Under the pieces are notes generated by a model. That model saw only the letters and a list, made by a program, of their open reading frames with translations. It searched no databases and was not told the origin of the DNA. The position numbers were made by a program, and so were the translations under genes. Positions 55,296 through 64,000 of a stretch of 64,000 bases of DNA are shown here, one piece after another (position 1 is the stretch's first letter; every line of letters begins with the position of its first letter). The stretch comes from Trebouxia sp. TZW2008. Taxonomy: Eukaryota > Chlorophyta > Trebouxiophyceae > Trebouxiales > Trebouxiaceae. The stretch covers positions 62,001 to 126,000 of the forward strand of contig BDIU01000189.1 of the NCBI GenBank assembly GCA_002118135.1. The letters run 5' to 3'.

Positions 55296-56001
55296 TTACA
55301 ATCCATTCTTAGCAGGGTGATTTTGACAGGGCTGCAGATGACAAAGAGGTCTTGATGCATGCTTATCTTAGAGATTGTTGTCTATTTTGTGGTCTTGTAC
55401 TTGTTCTGATTGTGCTACATGGCAGGTTGCAATACCAGGCAGCAGTGCTGACGTTCCAATTAATCTTTGGTTGAGAGAATGTTGGTTGCCTTAAAGCAGC
55501 CGGTCTCGTGCCACCATGAGCTTGCACAGTGGTCTTGACAGCAGTCATTGACAATGCACAACAGTATCAATTGACCGCAGGAGGTTGATATCAGGTTAGT
55601 CGCAGAATGTGTCTGTTGTAGATTTGCAGTCCAGGTGTCAGCACTAGCAATTATACTGACTTTGTTTAGACTACAGTCCACAGCCATGCTGCTATTTTAC
55701 TCTGCTGTCTGCTGGCCTGTGTGTAATGTCCGGAATAGCTTGCTTACGTTACAGTTTGTTGCAGAGTGGACTAGGCAGTGCTTACACAGACGCACGGACG
55801 CACCTGCATTTACATGGGTTTAGTAAGACTCTCTTCAGAATCAGCGTTGTTCGCACACTGGCGCTGGAGGCACAAGCACGAGTCGATGCTGGTTGTTCAA
55901 TGCGCGACTGAGGGCGCCGACTGTGCATACTGGAAGTAAAGTGTAGGGTGCACAGCGAATTGATGGTGGCAGAATAGCCTGACACAGGGTGACTGCCCCA
56001 G
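55296..56001. other. TauE/SafE 3' flank and next promoter
   Basis: No gene seen. A TGTAA at 55732-55736 could be the poly(A) signal of the carrier gene. The stretch from about 55780 to 56001 is CpG-rich and probably holds the promoter of the following coiled-coil gene. Confidence 0.4.
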
Positions 56002-59000
56002 ATGGCAGACAGTGCTTCACGGACCCGTTCGCAGCATTTGCAGGTACTGATTTATATACGTGCGTAAAACGACTGGCTACTGAGCGCTGCGATGTATCTC
56101 AGAATGTCTGCATAGGAAGCAAGCTCACCACAAGCCGGAGCTTCTCGTTTACCAAAGAGCCTTTCAAGCAGTCTCTCTGACTGGCCCTACCAAGACAACA
56201 CAACTAGCATACGCAATGCATTTGATCAGTTGGCGAGCGATGACAAACTGCTGGGCATGGAGCAGCTCAGCAACCTGCTGCAGGAGGTTGGGCTACAGGC
56301 CCCTAGCGATGTTGTCCTGGGACTTGTAGAGGCTACAGCCTCACAACCATGGGCATTGACTGTTGATGAGACGTGAGTGTATGACCTGCTACAGTACTGC
56401 TGCTGCTGTTGCTTTGTACTGCCCCTGTCAAAGGCCAGAATGTCTGACTCGCATCCTCACAGTGGCTTGGAAGCGCTTGGACAACCCATTGCAAGCTTCA
56501 CAAGGCACAAGGGATAGAGAAATGCATCTTGACTGCGTTTTGATGCGCTATCCTGGCAAGGCAGGACAACAGGTCTAGGCCGCACAACTTGGCATTTGTG
56601 CTAGCACATGCAAGAAGAATTGCCTCTCACAACACCATGTCTACTGTCTGTAAAATGCAGGATGGCAGTCTGTGCATGCATCAGAACTCAGCAGCTGGGC
56701 AGAAGCCAGTCTTTGCCGCCACAGTCTCCTACTACATCTCTGCGAGCACTGTCTCAGCGGCGAGCGTACATGGACAGTGGCTGGCTTGCGCAAGATCAGG
56801 CTGTCATCTCCTACATGAAGAAGCTGGAGCTGCACAAGTGAGCATTGCCTGTCTCATCCAATGGCATGCCATACCTGCATGACTGCATTGACAATGAATC
56901 ACAGGCGTCTAATACTGCCTTGCCCATTCAGCAACTTGCTTGCAAGCTGCGCTACAATTGCTTGTTGCCCTTGAGCATCTGTTTGCAGACCACCCATCAG
57001 ACGTCATGCCTTTACGTTTCAGACTGCAGTTGCTATCATTTCACCAGAATCACACAAGACTAGCATGTGCAGGGACCAGAGTTAGGAGCGCTTGTTCCCT
57101 CAATTGGGAGGCTGCCTGTGACACTGTCAGCTATGTGCAAGGAAATGTGTGAGAGCAACTTCAGGTGTCTTTGATGGGGATCTTGTGCACAGCAAGCAGT
57201 ACACTTTTGCTCAGTACACAGAAACACCACACACATTGTATACAACAGTACTAAACAAGAGCAGAACATGCTGCAATGAGGGCAGAAGATATGGATCTCA
57301 GTCATCCCTCGTGACAACATGTGTTGTGTGTGCGCAGCAAGAGGTGTGAGAGGGGCGGGAAAGTACCTGGAGGGCGTGCTGCCAGTGTGCGCCTGGCTGA
57401 GATGTAAACACGCCGTGTAACAAAAACATTCTTACCTGTGATGGTGGCATTTGTACCTGCAATGCTGCCTGTGACTGTGTTGTGTGTGCTTAGGAAGAGG
57501 TGTGAGAGGGACGGTAAACTCAAGGGGTGCGAACTGCCATTGTACGCCTGCCTAAGCTGTGATGGGTGCCTGTGACAGGGATCTTGGAACTCATGATACG
57601 GGGGCTGCCTGTAAACGTGTCACATGTGTACAGGAAGAGGTGTGAGAGGGATGGCAAGTACTTGGAGGCGCGTGCTGCTAGTGTGCGCCTGGCTGAGCTG
57701 AAGACCCAGGAAGCCCAGCGCATGCGCCAAGCCATCATGGAGCGCCAGGTACAGTTTGCCCCCAAAAGACTTGCCAGAGGACTTGGCTCAAATCAGAAAA
57801 GTCCATGCTGTGAGCAGTCACAAAGGGAGCTTTTGTGCACAGAAGCGGACAGTTTTCAGACTGAGGCTGCTGTGCATCAAGGTGTCGCGGACCTTCTGCA
57901 TGCCACAGCAGCCTGTCTACTGAAAGATGGCTATGTCTGCGCTGACGCTATTGTCACACATCTTTGGAGTAAGGGCACAGCTCTGCTGCATGTCACAGCA
58001 GCCTGGTCACTGAAACAGGGAAATGTCTGCGCTAATTTGCACACCTCTTCTGAGAAAGGGCAATGCATCAAACCTGCTTCGGCAGACACCGGCAGTCATA
58101 CATCACCTTTGTACCTGTTGAGCCACACCTACAAATACACCACTTTGCTTCCACCTGCACTCTGTTGCCAACATCTCTTCTTTTCCATCCTTGCAAGACG
58201 CACACAATACGCTGATGAATAGCTCCTCACAGTACTGTTACTGTGAATATTGAGGCGGACTTGTGTACACACATCTTGGAGGTGGAGATTGCGCTGGCAT
58301 ACGCAGCCCTTTCTCAACAGATCTTCACCCAGCCGCATTGTATTTTGCAGCTTTGTCTGATGTCAGAGCTGATACGTGTGTTTGCATGCAGGAGGTGGAG
58401 ATTGCACTGGCCGAGGAAGCCTTCCAGAAGGACAAGGCCCAGCTGTCAGACGTGTGGGCGCAGAGGACACAGCAGTTCCAGCAAGCGGTGGACCTTCAGG
58501 TATGCTGTTGCCTAGCCTGTTCAATCCTAGGCACACAGACAGCCTGTAAGGTACCGCCACAGCAGACTGGCTGGGTCAGGTAGCACAGCGCTTGTCAGCT
58601 GGGGCAGATGCTGCAGGCCAGAAATTGGCTAAGCTACAATTTGCTGAAAAAGCAAGGTCTTGTTGAAAGGCAGTTTGTGGGGCCACCCTCAGCACAGTTG
58701 CCAGCAGCGCCAGCCATGTGAGTGAGTTTAATTGGACAGCAAGCTTCTGTTCATGGCATGATGTTGGGACAAGCACAGCATGGGCAACAGCAGCAACAGT
58801 CATATCAGCAAGCATTGATGAGAGCGGCGGGTGCAGCTTCAGCGCTTTGATGAACAGAGCATTGTGCCAGCAGAAGTGCAAGCCTGATACACAACAAGTA
58901 CGAACCTGGAATGCAGCGTGTAAAATCTTGTTGCAAAAGGCTTGCTGCTGACAGTGCAGCAGATTTCAGGCTCAGTGACGGCAGATGCAGCAATGGTAGC

Positions 59001-62000
59001 TGCCGGCATCTGCAAATTTAATGTCAAATGCAACACATATGCAACATTCAGCATCTCGTGGCCACACACATCGCCAGCCTTGCAGCTGTGAAGTGCATAC
59101 ATTGCAGTTGTCAATACAAATTTTCAGGTCTCCTTGTCAGCAATCAATACAAATACTTCAGGCCTGATGTCATCGTGCTTCAAACATATATACAAGGGCA
59201 GCACTTTGCAGCAGTGCATGGGCCAGACCCATGTTTCAGATAGACATACCTTCATGCAGCATGAAGCACAGCACTGCAAAAGTCAGCAGAGGGTGATGCA
59301 GTCGGTGCGCAGCATATAGGCATTGGCATCAATCATGTCTGCAGCAGTGCTGGGTTCATGAGATTTGGATTCAGCAGCCATGCATTACTGTGCAGCAAAG
59401 GTCAGCTTTGAAGTCAAATGTCACCCAGATGATGCACTGGTGCCTTCAAGATATGGTAGGCGCTCAACCGCGCTCCAACTTACTCAACAGCAAGAGTGTG
59501 AGCAGCAGGCGAATTTGGAGACACACTGAGCAGTAAAGCCTCCTTGGATTAAGATCCTAAAATTCAGACAGCAAACCATGAGGCGCCAACAAACACATTC
59601 AGCTGAAGGCCATCACGCACTCCTGGCACAGTGGAGTTGTGACGATGCCCATCTTTACATGTCAGGCTCCCATCACTTGAACTCAGACTCACACACATTG
59701 CTTTACTTCTCCGAACTTTGCCTTGGGGCTACACAACCACTCACCACAAAGGTCTATAGCAATTGTTTTGCAGGTATCTTACCCTCAATCACACAGACAG
59801 CAGGCGGCATTCACCTCAGGAGCATAGATCACAGCCAGAAATTTATTAGTCATTGCAGAAGACAGATCCTTGGTCACCACCGTGTCTGCTTCCCTGCACA
59901 CCAGTTTCCCTTCCGGCAGCATGTGTCTAGGCAACTTGCTTGATAATAAGTTGCCTGCAAGCAAGCAGACAACACTGACATGTCCTCAGACCAGTGCCTA
60001 TGCCACACTTGTGACACACTATCAGGACGCTGAATTGCAGGTGAGCCAGCAGTCCCAGAAGCATGCGGCATTGCTGGACCCGGTTCAATGTGCAGCAGGC
60101 AACTGGCAGCCGGTTAAGCCACATTGCAACAAGGAGCTGTTGAACCAGCTAATGGAGCAGACCACTGCATGCACTTGCCATTAGCTTGCCAACAATTTCA
60201 CATGTGCAGGTGAGCAAACAGTCCCAAAAGCATGCAGCACAGCTAGAGGCGTTTCAGTATGCGGCAGGCAGCCGGCGGCCAGCTAAACCACATTGCAGCA
60301 AGGAGCTGCTGAACCAGCGGCGCGTGGTGGACCTGCTGGCCAAGCAGGGCTGCTACAGCAAGGCAGCTGCTGTGCAACAGGCCACCAACGGCATGGAGGC
60401 CGCTGAGATGCGAGCCACCCTGGCCACCTTTGAGGCTGAGGTAACGAATATCACAGTCCCTTAACACTGGTGCCTACATGACGCACAAGTGCTGCAGCAA
60501 GGCAGCTGCTGTGCGGCAGGCCATCAATGGCATGGAGGCAGCTTGTAATGTGTGTGTTTGAGTATGGTGGACCTGCTGGCCAACCAGGGCTGCTACATCA
60601 AGGCAGCTGCTGTCCAGCAGGCCACCAACAGCATGGAGGCAGCTGAGATGCGAGCCACTCTGGCGACCTTTGAGGCTGAAGTAGAGATTGTGCTGGCACT
60701 CATCGATCAATAGCCTAGCTATACATGTCAGGCTAAGGTAATGTTCTTGTGGCAATGCTAGATGTACACTGGGCTCTACAGCAAGGCAGCTGCTGTGCAA
60801 CCGGCTACCAACGGCATGGAGGCTGCTGAAATGCAAGCCACCCTGGCCACCTTTGAGGCTGAGACAATGGCATTGATTCAAGAGCACCCACCCGTCGCAT
60901 GTCATTTCACAGGACACAACTTATAGCTCAGTCCCAGAGCCCAGTCTATGTCTCGTGTAGTGTCAAGTGTCAAGCTCTCTTTAGCCTCAAGCTACACTGC
61001 TTTTGCTAGGCTGCAAGGCTTTCAAACACTTATCTCAACGCAGCCCAAATCATGATTGTGAAGCATCTGATTGTGCAGTAAGTAATATTGACACACCCTT
61101 CACTGTGGCATTGATCATAAAGTGCAAAGCACTTCAGCAGCAAAAAATTCTGGGTGTTGGCTGCTAAGCTTGGCACTTGCATGACAGGTTGGGGTGAAGG
61201 AGGCCAAGCTGCGGGCAAAGCAGGCCCAAGAGATGGAGCTGCTACACAGCAGAGGAGCCAGAGGCAGGGACCAGCTCAAGCGGGCCCATGCTCAGGTGCT
61301 GCTGCGACCTCATATGCATTGCATGCTGCCAAGACTGGACTCATGCTCACATCCTGCTGCAAATCTATGTGTGCACTGTTGCCAGAACTGTGCTTATATG
61401 CCCAAGCAACTGCTGCACATCAGCAGCAGACACCAGCTCAGACGGACCCATGCTCAGGTGCAGCTGACTCTGTTTCTGGAGGACAATTTGAGTGTGGCCC
61501 TTGTTGGGCAGCAGTGTATGCATTGCCCGTAGCATGGCAGCAACAGCTGGGCATGGGCCGAGTCATGCCAACTATGCACACTTTGCTTGTGCTGATTGGA
61601 AGGGACTTGCAAGGGGCTGCATTTGTTGGTGTGTTGTGCGTCTGACAGCAAAGTCTACAGCTTGTATGTTGCCCATGCAATGGACGTTCCCAACATGAGC
61701 AAATAGCCACTTGCAAAACGCAGAACCTGCAAGCGCTCACCACTTTCACAAGGGCTTGCTCTCAACTTTGATACTTGATCTTCAGCTTCTCATCCTGCCC
61801 ATCAGCAGACACAGACATGCCGCAGCTGTTTCCTCCTTGGTGGCAGCTTAAGCGTTGCCCTTGTTTTGGCAGCAGTGCATGCACATAGCGTGGCGGCAGC
61901 TGCTGGACATGAGCACAGACATGGCAACAATGCACACATTGGTTGTGCTGATTGGAATTGGCTTGCAAGGGGCTGCATTTGTTGGCGTGTTGTGCGTCTG

Positions 62001-62495
62001 ACAGCAAAGTCTGCAGCTTGGTGGTTGCCCATGCAATGGACGTTCCCACCATCAGCAAACAGCCAGTTGAACAAAGCAGATCCTGCCAGCGCCCACCAGT
62101 TTCACAAGGGCCTGCTCTCGACTCTGAAACTTGGTCTTCAGCTTCTCATTCCATCCATCAGCAGGCACATGCAGCAGCATTCAAGCTCGCCTGAAGCTTG
62201 ACTGCCAAACAGGTCAAGTTAGGTTTGTACTGGGTTGTGCATAGCGCAGATATGATTACAACCCACAATGGACAAGTGACTGACATGCACAGTGTATTGT
62301 GCACAGGAACTGGAGCAGCGGCAGCAGCGACTGCGCAATCTCAAAGCTGAGCTGCAAAACCTGCAGCGGTTAGAAGTAGTCCATCTAGAAAATTTCCTAG
62401 ATGGTCAAGCACGCGCTGGGAAACAAATGCCTCTGGAAGAGGGTGGCTTTAAGCGAGATGGCATGGACTACGAATATGATCTTGTAGGCATCTAG
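56002..62495 (+). CDS. Coiled-coil protein of unknown function, 408 aa
   Basis: Exons 56002-56043, 56116-56372, 56661-56837, 57634-57748, 58392-58499, 60210-60440, 61188-61295, 62307-62495 (409 codons including the stop). Residues 1-45 are Ser/Arg-rich. Residues about 45-100 form an EF-hand-like helical segment without a complete calcium loop (MEQLSNLLQEVGLQAPSDVV). From about residue 130 to the end it is helical and rich in Arg, Glu, Gln and Ala: KRCERDGKYLEARAASVRL, EVEIALAEEAFQKDKAQL, KPHCSKELLNQRRVVDLLAK, ELEQRQQRLRNLKAEL. I have seen similar blocks (a K-Y-x-E-A segment followed by S-x-E-L-L-N-x-R) in conserved proteins of algae and protists, but I cannot name the family. A cytoskeletal or flagellar role is only a guess. 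Exons 4-7 have decayed copies in their introns. Confidence 0.78.
57334..57748 (+). repeat. Exon 4 triplication, coiled-coil gene
   Basis: Copies of gaagaggtgtgagagggatgg start at about 57339, 57493 and 57634. The first two have frameshifts or stops and lost donors (gagatgtaaac, aagctgtgatg). The third is the intact exon 57634-57748. Confidence 0.9.
60038..60875 (+). repeat. Copies of exon 6 parts, coiled-coil gene
   Basis: A copy of the exon 6 5' half with its acceptor lies upstream at about 60040-60165. Copies of the 3' half (caaggcagctgctgtgcaac, then gccaccctggccacctttga) lie downstream at about 60495-60545, 60565-60690 and 60780-60870. The intact exon is 60210-60440. Confidence 0.9.
61490..62170 (+). 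repeat. About 360-bp intronic tandem duplication
   Basis: The block at about 61490-61815 (with ggggctgcatttgttggtgt) recurs at about 61853-62170 (ggggctgcatttgttggcgt) with about 85-90 percent identity by eye. It lies in the last intron of the coiled-coil gene and has no exon content. Confidence 0.88.
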
Positions 62496-63754
62496 CCTGT
62501 TTGGTCTGACATGCGCTCCAACCAACTTTGCCGTATTGCTGTCTCACCTGCCCCTAGGCTGCAATGTTGGAGGCGTTGCAAGTTTTTTGTAGTCATTTTA
62601 AGCAGCATGTGACACCATGTGCTAGATTTTGAGGATACACGTTACGCGTTCTCAGCGTTTGTGTCCGCCACGCTCTCCGTTGGGCCAATGGGGTCGAAGT
62701 TAAAGGCTCTGTTAAGGTCATCTGATTACATAAGTCGTAATCATGTTTGTCGGTACTGTGAGTCATTCTTGAGCAACTTCAGCTGGGCATTCGCTGTTAT
62801 ACGACAAAACTGCAGCAGCCCGTTCGCGGCAAGCAAGGTCACTGCCCAACGGCACGGCAGAAAGGACCTGCAGTGCCAGCATCAAACTGCTGACAGAACG
62901 ACACAACCGATACTGACCGAGTGCACCCAACTTGCCGACAGAAAAGTGTCTGCACGTGCCGAAGCCGAAAAGTGCACAGACGGCTGAGCGACATGGACTG
63001 ACCACTTGCAGTGGTCCGCCTTGCTTGGCGCTCTTGCGTCAGCTCGATTTGCATATAAGATACGGGTCTGCTTGCGGGCGCGTACGAACGTGGGACGACT
63101 CGAGACCACGGTACGCTACTGGAACGCTGTTTGAAGCGGTCAAATGCATCGTCCCATGCCTGTACGCAAATGTACGCTCCGCTGGAAACCGATGCGCAAG
63201 CGCGACATGGAACATGCTTGTGCTCAGGCGTCATACGGCAGGGGTTGCTGTTAGAGTTGCAGGCCTCAAGAACCATAGCCGGGTCCTGCGTTGCACCACC
63301 GGGTCGGAGTCACTTTCAGCGGGAAACAGTCTGTAAAGAGGTCGAAAGTGCATGCACGACACCAGACAACTGCCGAACTACACCTCCCACCGGCCTTGCG
63401 AAGCTTTGAACTGTTGAGTGACAAACCCATCAGTGGTCAAAGAGGACAGTTGAGGACAGCTATGCTGTTGTGAGCATACCTACACAGCCAGCATTCTGAG
63501 ACATGCAGGTACGTTCAATGTCACTTGCATCCCCAATATGCATTGAGAGCAGCTTTGGTACACATTCTTGCATCGTAGCCACAAATTCATTTGAGTACAA
63601 AAGAACAGTACAGCTCTGTCAAAAGTGTCATTGCTTACAGGGCCAACGACTAGCACAGTGGCACCCTCAACTCCGTAACAGTCTGTGCCAAAGGCTGTAA
63701 GTTCGATCGTGCTGTCTGCACCAAGCTGTTGGGCAGAGCACATAAATTAGACAG
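62496..63754. other. Intergenic and 5' region of the next gene
   Basis: It has a CpG-rich stretch at about 62640-63310, which marks a promoter. A frame from ATG 63214 with Arg/Val/Ala/Leu content (MLVLRRHTAGVAVRVAGLKN) ends in a donor-like gtaaag and could be an organelle-targeting first exon. I could not join it in frame to the following exon. Confidence 0.35.
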
Positions 63755-64000
63755 ATGGCGATTGATGACACCACCAGCGTTACCCCTGTCTCAAGTCATC
63801 AGTCACAACCCGTCACACATCTGCACAGAGACATCAACAGGCGCATTGTGGATGCTGACAGCGTTGTGACAGTGCTTGACATTGTTGAAGAGGCGAGTCA
63901 AGACTTCAATGCCGTCAACATCTCCACAGCTTTCCACCGTCTTGCTAGGATGTGGCGTGATGTGCCAGACCTCACAACAGGGCAGGGCAGGCTGGATAAA
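63755..64000 (+). CDS. N-terminal part of an OPR/RAP-like (FASTK-like) organelle RNA-binding protein, partial
   Basis: An open frame of 82 codons from ATG 63755 runs off the window end. It contains RDINRRIVDADSVVTVLDIV followed by FNAVNISTAFHRLARMWRDV. This resembles the start of algal octotricopeptide-repeat proteins, where helical units follow the pattern V-L-x-L-V-x-x-x-x-x-x-F-N-x-V-N-x-A-T-A-x-H-R-L-A. Such proteins bind organelle transcripts and act in their stability, splicing or translation. The ATG follows an acceptor-like ttagacag, so the true first exon with a targeting peptide may lie upstream. Confidence 0.65.
   Translation, partial: MAIDDTTSVTPVSSHQSQPVTHLHRDINRRIVDADSVVTVLDIVEEASQDFNAVNISTAFHRLARMWRDVPDLTTGQGRLDK

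Overview
The window is nuclear DNA of a eukaryote, most probably a green alga (Chlorophyta; a trebouxiophyte would fit, but the species is not recognised). The reasons are intron-rich genes with GT...(T)GCAG introns, TGTAA polyadenylation-type signals, plant-type proteins (AAE17/18-like acyl-activating enzyme, DUF2358+SOUL protein, plastid ClpS-like protein, CX2CX18CX2C GATA factor, plant-type TauE/SafE carrier, OPR/RAP-like protein) and an acetate carrier of the GFY family. I saw no transposon, tRNA, rRNA or CRISPR. All gene models below were spliced by eye, and every reading frame closes across all predicted junctions, but no transcript evidence was available. Layout, left to right: (1) 557-11081 (+), a 15-exon gene for an unrecognised Ala/Lys/Pro/Gln-rich repeat protein with four tandem copies of a two-exon module. 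(2) 12162-13650 (+), GPR1/FUN34/YaaH acetate transporter. (3) 16806-14451 (-), mitochondrial-type 3-oxoacyl-ACP synthase, head to head with (4) 17187-18540 (+), a two-RRM/RGG RNA- or telomere-binding protein. (5) 19203-27612 (+), acyl-activating enzyme. (6) 30843-28605 (-), GATA zinc-finger factor. (7) 35086-31894 (-), DUF2358+SOUL haem-binding protein with a transit peptide. (8) 47823-35441 (-), a membrane-anchored coiled-coil protein of about 1,896 residues, head to head with (9) 48485-49332 (+), a divergent ClpS-like protein. (10) 50083-55295 (+), TauE/SafE-family membrane carrier. (11) 56002-62495 (+), a conserved-looking coiled-coil protein. (12) 63755 to the window end (+), start of an OPR/RAP-like protein, cut by the window edge. 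The genes do not form one pathway. Metabolic links are loose: acetate uptake, acyl activation, mitochondrial fatty-acid elongation and sulfur-anion transport. The most striking property is structural. In six of the genes, introns are filled with decayed tandem copies of the splice junctions of neighbouring exons: exon 5' ends with acceptors lie upstream of the exon, and exon 3' ends with donors lie downstream. In the acyl-activating enzyme one such copy set is an exact 204-bp, frame-preserving triplication. In the first gene whole exon pairs were duplicated, and in the long coiled-coil gene a run of symmetric phase-2 exons mostly encodes whole numbers of heptads. CpG is scarce in introns and rich around gene starts, which suggests DNA methylation with unmethylated promoters.
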